A stretch of DNA of 32,177 nt from DASPLH01 sp035627675 (GCA_035627675.1 DASPLH010000053.1:1-32177), one strand, 5' to 3'. Counted from the stretch's first letter, positions 15,034 through 23,063 are shown. Notes: a model not told the origin generated them from the sequence alone. Program-made: numbers and translations.

Positions 15034-17082
15034 CTACATCATTGCCGTCGGCGGAGCCGGTTCGTTCGGGTCGCCGGCGTTGCGCAGCGGCAGGAAGATC
15101 ATCACACTCGCCACGATGGCCAGCATGATGAACCCCATGATGGTCGCCGGTTCGGCGTTTCCGGTCACGGCCCGCCAGATGTTCGGAATCGGCCACTCGT
15201 AGAACCGGAACAGCGCCACCACAATGCCCAGCAGCGCTTCTCCGGCGATGAGGCCTGAGGCGGTCAGCACACCGGCATTTTCGATGCGCGCCTTCTGCGC
15301 TTCGTTGAAGCCGCGACGGTCGCGGAGCGTGTCGGTCAGCCAGCGGAAGATGCCGCCCACGAAGATCGCGAACGTGGTTTCCAGCGGCAGGTACATGCCA
15401 ACCGAAACCAGCATCGGGCTGCGAACGCCGAGCATGATCATCGCGATGCCCATTGCGATTCCGACCAGGATCAGCGGCCACGCCATTTCGCCGCCAACGA
15501 TGCCGCGCGACAGCATGGCCATGAGACCGGCCTGCGGAGCCGAAAGTTGACGGTCACCGAAGCCGATGCCGCCGGCCTTGATGTTCGCCACGTGCAACAC
15601 CATCAGGGGGAAGAACAGCGCCAGGCTGGCGACGGCGATTCCGATGAAGTCGCCGATCTGCATGTACTTCGGCGTGCCGCCGAGGATGTGTCCTACCTTG
15701 AGGTCTTGCAGCATCTCGCCGGCAACCGCCGACGAAACGCAGACCACGGCAGCGACGCCCAGCACGGCGGCGACACCCGCGACACCCTTCACGCCGATGG
15801 AAACCATCAGCAGCGCCGAGATGATCAACGTCGCCAGCGTCAGGCCCGAGATCGGGTTGTTCGACGAACCGATCATGCCCACGAGGTTTCCGGAGACCGC
15901 GGCGAAGAAGAAGCCGAGGATGATCATCACGATCGCCGCCAGCGCGCCGCCGGCGAGCGTTCCGGCGAAGAAGGCGTACAGGGCGATCATGCAGAGCAGC
16001 GTGGCGAACAGTCCGGCGAAGACGACTTTCGCGTTCAGGTCGATTTCCGTGCGGTTGGTCGCCGTCGTCTGCGATCCGGTCTTGCGGAGGTCAGCTACGG
16101 CGCGCTTCATGCCGATGGCGAGATTCTTGCGCATGCGGAACAGCGTGTAGCTGGCGCCAACCAACATGCCGCCGACGGCGATCGGACGCACGATGAAGCT
16201 CCACACGGCCAGCGCCTGTCCGGCCCAGAATTCTTCCGTCGGAGGCGCACCCGCGCCGAAGCGAGCCACGAAGTTCGGACCGCCGAGGAACAGGATGAGC
16301 GGAACCAGCAGGCCCCAGGCAAGCACGCCGCCCGAGAAGTTCAGCGCCGCAAGCTTCGGACCGATGATGTAGCCGACGCCAAGGTACGCCGGGCTGACCG
16401 CGGGCGCTGCGATTGTCGTTCCCGCGCCGGCCGGCAGCATCGGCGCGTCGGCGGCGCGTCCCATGCGAACGAAGCTGGTTCCAAGCTGTCCCACGTGCAC
16501 GGCGAATTCCTTCGTCGCGTTGAACAGGCGGAACTGGCCCAGCAGGTACACGAGACCGCCGAAGCCCATGTTGGCGAACAGTATCTTGGCTGCCGTCGAT
16601 CCGCGCTGTCCGGCCTTGTGGATCTCGGCGGCCGCAACCGACTCGGGGTAAGGCAGTTCCGGATCTTCGACCATCACGCGGCGCAGCAGAGTCACGAACA
16701 GGATGCCGAGCGTGCCGCCGACGGCCATCAGCACCGTGGACTTCCAGTACGCGGTCTCGAAATCGAAGACCGGCCATGCGCCGGAGATGACGAAGGCAGG
16801 AATCGTGAAGATGGCGCCCGCAGCGACCGACTCGCCGATCGAGCCGACCGTGCGTGCCATATTCTCTTCCAGGATGCTGCCCTTCATCAGGCGCAGCACC
16901 GCCATCGCGATGACCGCTGCCGGATAGGTGGCGGCGATCGTCATGCCTGCGCGCAGGCCAAGATAGGCGTTCGCAGCGCCAAGCACGACTGTCATGATCA
17001 ATCCGAGAAGCACCGCTCGCACGGTGAATTCGGTCATCGCCCGGTCAGCCGGGACGTAAGGACGATAGGGGCTCGAGCTCAT
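15034..17082 (-). CDS. OPT-family oligopeptide transporter
   Basis: The protein has 682 residues with many hydrophobic segments, consistent with 14-16 membrane helices. It belongs to the OPT superfamily, which imports oligopeptides or metal-chelate complexes. The N-terminus (TEFTVRAVLLGLIMTVVLGAANAYLGLRAGMTIAATYPAAV) and NMARTVGSIGESVAAGAIFTIPAF match the prokaryotic OPT branch, where the second segment corresponds to the NI-x-QT-x-ASAGE motif. ATG 17082 has a GGAG site. With the POT-like transporter at 12203, the window holds two candidate peptide importers and an Xaa-Pro-type peptidase, although they are not one operon. Confidence 0.9.
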   Translation of the reverse strand: MSSSPYRPYVPADRAMTEFTVRAVLLGLIMTVVLGAANAYLGLRAGMTIAATYPAAVIAMAVLRLMKGSILEENMARTVGSIGESVAAGAIFTIPAFVISGAWPVFDFETAYWKSTVLMAVGGTLGILFVTLLRRVMVEDPELPYPESVAAAEIHKAGQRGSTAAKILFANMGFGGLVYLLGQFRLFNATKEFAVHVGQLGTSFVRMGRAADAPMLPAGAGTTIAAPAVSPAYLGVGYIIGPKLAALNFSGGVLAWGLLVPLILFLGGPNFVARFGAGAPPTEEFWAGQALAVWSFIVRPIAVGGMLVGASYTLFRMRKNLAIGMKRAVADLRKTGSQTTATNRTEIDLNAKVVFAGLFATLLCMIALYAFFAGTLAGGALAAIVMIILGFFFAAVSGNLVGMIGSSNNPISGLTLATLIISALLMVSIGVKGVAGVAAVLGVAAVVCVSSAVAGEMLQDLKVGHILGGTPKYMQIGDFIGIAVASLALFFPLMVLHVANIKAGGIGFGDRQLSAPQAGLMAMLSRGIVGGEMAWPLILVGIAMGIAMIMLGVRSPMLVSVGMYLPLETTFAIFVGGIFRWLTDTLRDRRGFNEAQKARIENAGVLTASGLIAGEALLGIVVALFRFYEWPIPNIWRAVTGNAEPATIMGFIMLAIVASVMIFLPLRNAGDPNEPAPPTAMM

Positions 17083-17128
17083 TAGACTCCTTGTGGGGGT
17101 GCCTTCACGTAATTACAGGAAACGGCGC

Positions 17129-17158
17129 AAGTTAGCACGTCCGAACGCACTGGCACAA
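17129..17158 (-). promoter_or_regulatory. Probable promoter of the OPT gene
   Basis: On the minus strand TTGTGC (17158-17153) and TAACTT (17134-17129) are 18 bp apart, with TGC directly before the -10 (an extended -10, TGCTAACTT). The leader to the ATG at 17082 would be about 40 bases. Confidence 0.45.
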
Positions 17159-17338
17159 GTGCAACTCACGTCCTAGCTTCTCACAGTTCCAGCCATCGTT
17201 TCGATATGAAATGTGTCGCCCCGGGCTTCGAGGAAGAGGCGCTCGGGGCGGACAGTCCTTTCCCGGTCGCCCTCGCCGGTAGGGCCTTAAACCCCGCACC
17301 CCGGCTTTCTACCTGCGCATTTTCATCAGGATTTCAGT

Positions 17339-17367
17339 TTTACGGGATTCGTCGCAGGTTTTATACT
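17339..17367 (+). promoter_or_regulatory. Probable promoter of comF-HNH
   Basis: TTTACG (17339-17344) and TATACT (17362-17367) are 17 bp apart. Transcription would begin near 17374, giving about 120 bases of leader before ATG 17497. The leader starts with the small hairpin CTGCT-CTC-AGCAG and holds AAGGAGG (17379-17385) with no start codon at the right distance. The stretch 17083-17338 holds the divergent OPT promoter and nothing else I can identify. Confidence 0.5.
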
Positions 17368-17496
17368 GCTCTCAGCAGAAGGAGGCGGGTCTTCAGCAGT
17401 ACCGGAGACAGTAGGGGCCAGTCAGACACGGCTCTGTCGCGTGCCCCACGAATACGCGATCTCGACCCTGCGCAAACCCCGTCGTCATTCGCCCGA

Positions 17497-18372
17497 ATGA
17501 TGAGCGGGGCCGCACAAAGCCTCTTCGCGGCCCTTTTCCCGTCCGAATGCCGCATCTGCAACGCTCCCCTTGCAAATCTCTCGCGACTGCCCGTATGCAC
17601 GGAGTGTCTCGGCCGCATCGTCCCGGTGCCGGATACGCAATGTGGCGTCTGCGCTGCCGTGCTGCCGCCGGGCTATCCGTTCGGGCCCGAGGGAGCGGTT
17701 TGCGGCCAGTGCCGGGCTGACCTGCCATCGTTCGATCGCGCCGTCTGCTTCGGCCCTTACAGTGACACTCTTCGCGAACTGATCCATCTGCTCAAGTACC
17801 GGCATGTGCGTCCGGCGGCTGGCCTGCTTGGACGCTACGTCGCTCGCGCCGCCCGCGCGCTGCCGTTCGGCGGGCGCGTGATGGTCGTGCCCGTGCCGCT
17901 GCACAAGAGCAAATGGAGAGAGCGCACGTTCAACCAGGCCGAGCTGATCGCGTGGGCCGCCATGCGCGACCTGGGCGCGCAATGTGCCACCGCGTTCCAG
18001 GTTCGCGCTGACGTGCTTGTGCGCCGGCACGCCACGGTATCGCAGGTCGGAATGAGCCGGGAGCAGCGCAAGAACAACCTTCGCGGAGCGTTTGCCGTCA
18101 GCGGGCACGCCGGCGTGCGAGGAGCCGAGATCCTGCTGGTGGACGACGTGTTGACCACCGGCGCGACCGTCAGCGAGTGCGCTCGAGTCCTGCGCATCGC
18201 CGGGGCGGACAAGATTTGGGTTGCGACTGCCGCGCGCGCAGTGCAGGACAGCGTTGCGGCTGCATCCTATAGTCAGGCGGACTCGGGCGAGGGAACCTCG
18301 CCAGAGTGGAACACTTCGGAGCAAGTTGGAGGAGTGCCGGTGCAAGCCGGCGCACGGGGAACCAGCATATGA
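17497..18372 (+). CDS. comF: ComF-family phosphoribosyltransferase-like protein
   Basis: The protein has 291 residues. ComF proteins are needed for late steps of DNA uptake in competent bacteria and otherwise act in recombination-linked DNA handling. The N-terminus has two four-cysteine zinc modules: C18, C21, C34, C37 and C49, C52, C69, C72. The PRPP-binding loop is ILLVDDVLTTGATVSE (about 211-226). KSKWRERTFNQAELIA and RKNNLRGAF are family motifs. The tail after residue 250 is not conserved. Start is one of two adjacent ATGs (17497, 17500) with no ribosome site; the frame stays open upstream to 17206, but that part lacks family similarity. It overlaps the HNH gene by 4 bp. Confidence 0.88.
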   Translation: MMSGAAQSLFAALFPSECRICNAPLANLSRLPVCTECLGRIVPVPDTQCGVCAAVLPPGYPFGPEGAVCGQCRADLPSFDRAVCFGPYSDTLRELIHLLKYRHVRPAAGLLGRYVARAARALPFGGRVMVVPVPLHKSKWRERTFNQAELIAWAAMRDLGAQCATAFQVRADVLVRRHATVSQVGMSREQRKNNLRGAFAVSGHAGVRGAEILLVDDVLTTGATVSECARVLRIAGADKIWVATAARAVQDSVAAASYSQADSGEGTSPEWNTSEQVGGVPVQAGARGTSI

Positions 18373-18956
18373 GCCGAACGGAGAGTCATAGATCCACCAG
18401 AAGCCATCAGCCTGAACCGCACGTCGAAGCGCCGGTGTACTCGCCGATGCACGCGCCGGTCCTTGTATTGAACGCGTCCTACGAGCCGATCAACGTTTGC
18501 GCCGCGCGCCGCGCCATCGTGCTGGTGCTCAAAGGCGTGGCCATGACGGAGGAGATCAACGGACACTTTCTGCATTCGACGCGCATCGCCATGCGAGTGC
18601 CTTCCGTGATCCGGCTCCTGGAATACCGCCGCATCCCGCATCAAAGCCGTGCCCTGTCCCGCAAGAACATCCTGCTGCGCGATCGCAACGCCTGCCAGTA
18701 CTGCGGAGTCGTGCTTTCTTCCAGCGACCTGACTCTCGACCACGTCATTCCACGCTCCCGCGGAGGCACATCGACCTGGGAGAACCTCGTCGCATGCTGT
18801 CACGAGTGCAACCGCAAGAAGGGCAACATGCTGCCGAACGAATGTGGCATGCGTCCGTTGCGCGAGCCCCGGCCGTTCAACCTGCACACCAGCCGGCACC
18901 TCATGCGCTTAATGGGGCGCTCCGACGACAAGTGGCGCAAGTACCTCTTCTTCTAG
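18369..18956 (+). CDS. HNH endonuclease
   Basis: The protein has 195 residues. The N-terminal half (PVLVLNASYEPINVCAARRAIVLV) is typical of a conserved group of small bacterial HNH nucleases. The nuclease core is C109-x2-C112, LTLDHVIPRSRGG (D124, H125), ENL (N139) and CCHECNRKKGN (C144, C147), so the zinc and catalytic residues are intact. Its ATG overlaps the comF stop (ATGA), so translation is coupled. A second possible start is at 18447, just before the conserved part. The substrate is unknown; intact genes of this group are often core genes, not restriction enzymes. Confidence 0.85.
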   Translation: MSRTESHRSTRSHQPEPHVEAPVYSPMHAPVLVLNASYEPINVCAARRAIVLVLKGVAMTEEINGHFLHSTRIAMRVPSVIRLLEYRRIPHQSRALSRKNILLRDRNACQYCGVVLSSSDLTLDHVIPRSRGGTSTWENLVACCHECNRKKGNMLPNECGMRPLREPRPFNLHTSRHLMRLMGRSDDKWRKYLFF

Positions 18957-19341
18957 GGCGGCTCGGGCGCCGTGTCTCCAGGATCGGGAACGCCAACCTC
19001 TCATAGACGTTCGGCGAAGCCCGGCGCAATCGAGCACGATGTGCGCGCCTGACGCCGGCGCGGTGCACATTTGTCACTCGGGCGGTATTTTTTGCGTGGA
19101 TGATTTCGGTACTGCCGCACATCGGGCAATTTCTTCCTGAAACTGCATCGCTTTCGTTCGACGCTGCTCACGATGAGCATCGATCTTCCATTGGCCGCGA
19201 GGGCCAATTTGACCATCTAAACCAGTGTCCTGAAGCGCCACCGCGTCGCGCCGCGAATGGCAGGCAGGGTGTCGCATGAGCCCACACGGTGCCGGCGGAG
19301 CACCAGGTCGCAGTAGCCTCTCACATCAGCATGGAGTTCGA
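18957..19341. other. Intergenic region after HNH gene, one hairpin, no gene seen
   Basis: This 385-bp stretch has no frame with coding character. ATTGGCC (19190-19196), loop GCGAG, GGCCAAT (19202-19208) is a perfect 7-bp hairpin followed by TTGACC; without a T-run it is a poor terminator. GGCGGTA (19081-19087) could pair with TACTGCC further on, over a long loop containing a TTTTTT run. I see no clear promoter for the next gene. Confidence 0.45.
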
Positions 19342-20361
19342 ATGGCCGAGAACGTGATGGATCAGATTGTCTCCGAGTTGCGCCATAACGCACCGAGCTT
19401 GTATCCGACGCACGGCGAACTGAAGAACGTTCGCGTCGTGGGACACACACCGAAGACCGACCACTACATCTACGACATCGTTATCGACTTTGCCGACGGT
19501 AGCGAACGCGCGTACGCGAAGGTCTATCGCTCGGCGAAATGCGGCGCTCATGGAACGAAATCACTGGCGTCGGTCGAGACCAGCAATCTCCGCAACATCT
19601 ACTCCCTTGTGGAAAGCAAGAAACTCAGCGGCGTGCCGAGGCCGCTGGGGAACTTCAGCCAGCAGGGCGCCGTGGTCGCCGAGAAGCTCAGCGGCACACC
19701 GTTGCAGTCGATCATCATGAAAGCCGCGCTGCTCCCCGGTTACGCCGACCACGGCACGCTGGAAACAGCCGCGCGCGCGACCGGAGAGTGGCTGCGTCGC
19801 TTCCATAAGGCAACACAGGAAGCTCCCGCGCCGCTCGATGGCGAGAAACTGCTGGCCGACCTCGAGAGACTGTGCGGCAACTGCAAGGGCGAGGGGCTGG
19901 AAGAGGCTTCGATCAGGAAGATCATGTCCGGTGCGAGGTCGATCCTTGCAAAAGCCCGGCGGCCGCAGCCGCAGTCGGCGGTGTTGAATGACTTCACTCC
20001 TCTGAACGTGACCATCGGCGAAGGCGGGATCGGCTTCTGCGATTTCGCCAAGATGAACGAACGCGGCAGTTCCCTGCTGGACGTCGCTCTCTTCCAGGCG
20101 TGCGTCGAAGCCCTGGAAAAATATCCCTTCTGCAACCGGGTCATCACCACCGAGGTGCAGGACGCGTTCGTCCAGGCCTACGGAGCGAATGAGTCGGAGC
20201 AACAATTGCTTCGCGTGTTCAAGATGAAGGCCCTGCTATCGATGTTTGCCCAGGGACGAACCGTAAAGGAAAGCGCTGTCCGCAAGAAAGTGATGTGGGC
20301 CAACGTGATGAAGAAGTTCATCCAGCAGGCGGCCGACCGGTCGCTCGCCCCCGCAGCTTGA
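19342..20361 (+). CDS. APH-fold phosphotransferase with altered catalytic loop
   Basis: The protein has 339 residues from ATG 19342 (GGAG site six bases upstream). The layout fits the aminoglycoside phosphotransferase/choline kinase fold: an ATP-binding lobe (AYAKVYR with a lysine, VVAEKLSGTPL hinge), then WLRRFHKATQ, a catalytic loop VLNDFTPLNVTI and a metal-binding GFCDFAKM. In the usual H-G-D-x4-N loop the catalytic D217 and N222 are kept but H and G are replaced by L and N. D234 should hold magnesium. The substrate is unknown; a sugar or envelope component is possible. The last about 50 residues are basic and helical. Confidence 0.68.
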   Translation: MAENVMDQIVSELRHNAPSLYPTHGELKNVRVVGHTPKTDHYIYDIVIDFADGSERAYAKVYRSAKCGAHGTKSLASVETSNLRNIYSLVESKKLSGVPRPLGNFSQQGAVVAEKLSGTPLQSIIMKAALLPGYADHGTLETAARATGEWLRRFHKATQEAPAPLDGEKLLADLERLCGNCKGEGLEEASIRKIMSGARSILAKARRPQPQSAVLNDFTPLNVTIGEGGIGFCDFAKMNERGSSLLDVALFQACVEALEKYPFCNRVITTEVQDAFVQAYGANESEQQLLRVFKMKALLSMFAQGRTVKESAVRKKVMWANVMKKFIQQAADRSLAPAA

Positions 20362-20365
20362 AGTT

Positions 20366-20570
20366 TCAACCACGAAGGACAAAGAGAACACCGACGGGTC
20401 GCCCACCTTCACCTGGTTTTCGGGCGAAGCCAGGGCGGAACAACTCACCTGCCTTACCCATGGGCACCGTTTCACCACAGGACACAAAGGAGCGCCAAGG
20501 GAGTGTTTGATCCCTTCGTGAACCCTAAGTGTCCTTGATGGTGAGGTCAAAGTCTCTGTGGTGAAGCGTC
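20366..20570. repeat. ACCACGAAG/ACCACAGG dispersed repeat cluster with inverted arms
   Basis: Directly after the phosphotransferase stop lies CAACCACGAAGGACAAAGAG (20369-20388), then TTCACCACAG (20471-20480), whose exact reverse complement CTGTGGTGAA is at 20556-20565. GTGTCCTTGATGGTGA (20529-20544) is again an inverted relative of the same words. The block is about 200 bp, has no coding frame, and could fold into a long imperfect hairpin. Confidence 0.6.
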
Positions 20571-20615
20571 TTACAGCGGTGTGACCGACGTAACCTCGCC
20601 AGCGGGACCAATCGT

Positions 20616-20780
20616 TGCTACAGTACGCGCCCACAACCAGACCGACGGGGAACAAAGTCGGCGGGGCCTCCGTATATCTCCACGTGCGCTTACCGGTTTC
20701 GCGGAAGGTGTACTCGCGAACCAGCCGGGCTTATCGTCCGGCGTGACGGGCAGCGCACCGCGACTCAGCGTGCGCTTACC
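20616..20780 (+). promoter_or_regulatory. Extended -10 and folded leader ahead of the 40-residue membrane protein
   Basis: TGCTACAGT at 20616-20624 is an extended -10 (TGC plus TACAGT). From a start near 20631 the leader to ATG 20858 would be about 225 bases. It holds two adjacent hairpins: GGTTTCGCG (20695-20703) with CGCGAACC (20715-20722, one bulge) and GCCGGGC (20724-20730) with GTCCGGC (20736-20742). GTGCGCTTACC occurs twice, at 20684-20694 and 20770-20780. No known riboswitch is recognised. A structured leader or small RNA is an inference. Confidence 0.35.
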
Positions 20781-20857
20781 AACCGACAGGTCGCACGTCT
20801 CTTTTCTGTGTGGGCAACGAACGAACAGTCCGCTCGATGTTGGGCGAGGAGTTTGCT

Positions 20858-20980
20858 ATGGACGCCAGATACAACTGGATCATCGACAGCGTTCCGGTTC
20901 GCGTAGCGGTCAACACCGTTGCCTTTGCGCTCTGGATCGCACTGACCGTCGGGATCCTCGAATTCGCAGCGAAGTTTTAA
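20858..20980 (+). CDS. Small single-span membrane protein, 40 residues
   Basis: ATG 20858 to TAA 20978-20980 encodes 40 residues. The ribosome site is excellent: GAGGAG ends seven bases before the ATG. The N-terminus is polar (MDARYNWIIDSVPVR); residues about 16-36 (VAVNTVAFALWIALTVGILE) form one hydrophobic helix, and it ends with FAAKF. Codon use is GC-rich at third positions like its neighbours, which supports real coding. A strong hairpin follows 29 bases after the stop, so it may be a single-gene transcript. I do not recognise the family; small proteins of this kind often bind and regulate larger membrane complexes. Confidence 0.65.
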   Translation: MDARYNWIIDSVPVRVAVNTVAFALWIALTVGILEFAAKF

Positions 20981-21008
20981 GGCCAGGTTACATCAGGGAA
21001 AGACGAGC

Positions 21009-21037
21009 ACGGCGGCACAAGCGGTGAGTGCCGCCGT
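21009..21037 (+). terminator. Strong hairpin after the 40-residue membrane protein
   Basis: ACGGCGGCAC (21009-21018), 9-base loop, GTGCCGCCGT (21028-21037): a perfect 10-bp GC-rich stem. The tail ATGTCTTCT is only mildly T-rich. It separates the small gene from the CAP-domain gene. Confidence 0.6.
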
Positions 21038-21101
21038 ATGTCTTCTGAGATGGGAGCCGGGGCAGCGGCGCCTACCCTGAGCCGAGTGCATCCAAGAACC
21101 C

Positions 21102-21911
21102 ATGGCACGATGGTTTTGCGTGGCGGTGACCTTGCTGCTGGCCTCGGCGGCAGCTCTCGCACAGTCCGAATCCGAAGACGTGCAGCAGATGCTGCGCCTG
21201 GTGAACCAGGAGCGTACGTCGCGAGGCCTCTCGTCCCTGGAACTCGATGAACGGCTCTCGCAGGCCGCCCGCGAACACTCCGTCCGCATGGCCGAGCAGA
21301 AGAAGCTCTCACATCAACTGGACGGGGAACCGTCGGTGCAAGTCCGCCTAGGAGCCACAAGCGTCCGCTTCAATCGGAGCGGCGAGAACGTGGCGATGGA
21401 TTCCGACGCCGCCAGTGCGCACCGGAGCCTGATGAATTCTCCTCCGCACCGCGCCAACATCCTCACGCCCGAGTACAACGCGATCGGCATTGCCGTCGTG
21501 CGCCGCGGAGACTACGTTTGGGTGACGCAGAACTTCGTCCACCGGCTGCCCACGGTCAGCGTGGACGCCGCCGAGGACAACGTCGCTCAGGCGTTCGCGC
21601 GAATGCGCCAGTCCGCGGGCGCCTCGCCGCTCCGGCGCGTCGAGGAACCGCGCTTGCGCGAAGCCGCGTGCCGGATGGCCGCCAGCGACAGCATCAACCC
21701 GAAGTTCGCGAACGGGATCACCGGCGCGAAGAACATTGTCGTATTCACCGCAACCGACCTGAACAAGCTTCCAGCGCAGTTGACGAAACTCCGCTCCGTG
21801 TACGGAGGCGGCTACTCGGTCGGGGCCTGCTTCGCGCCCAGCGCCTCGTACGTCAACCCCGTGTTCTGGTTCGCCTTCGTCGTGTACTTCCCCAGCGCAG
21901 CCCAGCGTTGA
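21102..21911 (+). CDS. Secreted CAP/SCP-domain protein (YkwD-like)
   Basis: The protein has 269 residues. A signal peptide covers residues 1-20 (MARWFCVAVTLLLASAAALA), with cleavage before QSES. The CAP domain spans about 25-147: LRLVNQERTSRGL, LSQAAREHSVRMA (H59), SGENVAM (E95) and NSPPHRANIL (H116), with WVTQNF near its end. Bacterial CAP proteins are exported; their activity is mostly unknown. Residues 150-269 form a second region without known motif. The last codons and the stop lie in a dispersed repeat (21901-21918), so the C-terminus may have been altered by repeat insertion. Confidence 0.85.
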   Translation: MARWFCVAVTLLLASAAALAQSESEDVQQMLRLVNQERTSRGLSSLELDERLSQAAREHSVRMAEQKKLSHQLDGEPSVQVRLGATSVRFNRSGENVAMDSDAASAHRSLMNSPPHRANILTPEYNAIGIAVVRRGDYVWVTQNFVHRLPTVSVDAAEDNVAQAFARMRQSAGASPLRRVEEPRLREAACRMAASDSINPKFANGITGAKNIVVFTATDLNKLPAQLTKLRSVYGGGYSVGACFAPSASYVNPVFWFAFVVYFPSAAQR

Positions 21912-21918
21912 AGCGCTG
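21901..21918. repeat. CCCAGCG-hairpin repeat overlapping the CAP stop codon
   Basis: CCCAGCGTTGAAGCGCTG (21901-21918) is a close relative, in reverse complement, of the perfect hairpin CCCAGCGC-TTCA-GCGCTGGG at 11219-11238. The TGA of the CAP gene is inside its loop. Confidence 0.55.
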
Positions 21919-21946
21919 CGGCCGCGGTGCAACCGATACTCATCCG

Positions 21947-21955
21947 TGCTAACCT
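21947..21955 (+). promoter_or_regulatory. Possible extended -10 just before the DUF72 gene
   Basis: TGCTAACCT at 21947-21955 gives an extended -10-like element ending seven bases before the ATG at 21963. The hexamer TAACCT is a weak match, so this is tentative. Confidence 0.25.
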
Positions 21956-21962
21956 CCCGTCC

Positions 21963-22898
21963 ATGCCGGAGATCAGGATAGGCACCGCCGGTTGGTCTTA
22001 TAAGGACTGGGAGGGGATCGTGTACCCCGCCCAGATCAAGCGGGAGCAGCATCCGGTCGAGTACATGGCGCAGTTCTTCGACACGATAGAGATCAACAAC
22101 TCCTTCTACGGCCACATCAAGCCCGAGATCGGAAAGCTCTGGTGCCGCAAGGCGCGCGCCGTCAACCCGAACTTCCTGTTCACCGCCAAGCTGCACAAGA
22201 GCTTCACGCACTCGCCTATCGCCACCATTGAGTCCACTTCGGCCGCCACGATCCGCAGCAACCCCGAAGACGAAAAGCTGGCCAGGGAAGGACTCGACGC
22301 GCTTGCCTCGGAAAACATGCTCGGCGCAGTCCTCGCGCAGTTCCCCATCAGTTTCAAGAACACCAACGAGAACCGGGAGTACCTCGATTCGGTGCTGGCG
22401 CGTCTCAGGCACTACCCAACGGTGGTCGAGGTCCGCCATTCCAGTTGGAACAACGAAGGCACACTGCGCTACTTCGCCGGGAAGGGCGTGGCCTTCTGCA
22501 ACATCGACCAGCCGGTAATCGGCAAATCCATCGCGCCCACCGAACACGTCACCGCGCCGGTCTCCTACGTCCGCCTGCACGGGCGCAACTACGCCGAATG
22601 GTTCAACGACCGGGAACCCGAGGAGGGCAGCGGCACCGAACGCCGCGACGCCCGCTACAACTACCTCTACACGGCCGACGAGCTTCGCGGCTGGAAGGAG
22701 AACATCCAGCGCATCGCCCAGAAGAGCAGGACTACATTCGTGGTTACGAATAATCACTTCCAGGGCAAGGCGGCCGTCAATGCTCTGCAACTCAAGCACA
22801 TGGTGACGGGCAAAGCCGTGAAGGTTCCCGAGATACTGATGAAGCACTACTGGGAGCTTGAGTCGATCGCGCAGACTCCGGCGGACAAGCTCTTTTGA
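21963..22898 (+). CDS. DUF72 (YecE-like) protein
   Basis: The protein has 311 residues with a TIM-barrel fold. Family motifs are plain: IRIGTAGWSYKDWEGIVYP at the start, YMAQFFDTIEINNSFYG, FTAKLHKSFTH, AQFPISFKN, VVEVRHSSW and YVRLHGRN, with VVTNNHFQGKAAVNALQLK near the end. The function is unknown. The ATG at 21963 begins at the family N-terminus; a start at 21927 would add 12 residues without similarity. It has no clear ribosome site. The stop is immediately followed by a 21-bp repeat shared with the peptidase promoter region. Confidence 0.9.
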   Translation: MPEIRIGTAGWSYKDWEGIVYPAQIKREQHPVEYMAQFFDTIEINNSFYGHIKPEIGKLWCRKARAVNPNFLFTAKLHKSFTHSPIATIESTSAATIRSNPEDEKLAREGLDALASENMLGAVLAQFPISFKNTNENREYLDSVLARLRHYPTVVEVRHSSWNNEGTLRYFAGKGVAFCNIDQPVIGKSIAPTEHVTAPVSYVRLHGRNYAEWFNDREPEEGSGTERRDARYNYLYTADELRGWKENIQRIAQKSRTTFVVTNNHFQGKAAVNALQLKHMVTGKAVKVPEILMKHYWELESIAQTPADKLF

Positions 22899-22918
22899 AG
22901 TTTCGGAGGTTTTGGAGG
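22898..22918 (+). repeat. 21-bp repeat arm, left of the aminotransferase
   Basis: The reverse complement of 22898-22918 matches 24850-24870 at 20 of 21 positions (core CCTCCAAAACCTC-GAAACTT). The arm begins at the last base of the DUF72 stop codon. The two arms face each other across the aminotransferase gene. Confidence 0.7.
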
Positions 22919-23003
22919 TTTCGTTTCGAATCTCAGCGGTGGGCCAGCTATGCGGAGGGAACCCTTTCGCTCTGAAACCTCGGGAACCCGGTCTCTCGAA
23001 CTC

Positions 23004-23032
23004 CTTCCGCCCCCTGCAAAACTGAAGTACAA
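23004..23032 (+). promoter_or_regulatory. Probable promoter upstream of the aminotransferase
   Basis: TTCCGC (23004-23009) and TACAAT (23027-23032) are 17 bp apart. Transcription from about 23040 would give a leader of about 280 bases before ATG 23321. The region 22899-23320 holds this promoter, a weak 45-residue frame at 23064-23201 and GC-rich hairpins near 23260-23315. Confidence 0.45.
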
Positions 23033-23063
23033 TCTTCGGTCGCTGTTGGCGGGGTAACGAACC

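Noticed and set aside
20581..21027. 148-codon plus-strand frame
   Set aside because: It crosses repeat words and the 40-residue membrane gene in another frame, is Arg-rich and has no domain; the smaller frame has the ribosome site and membrane helix.
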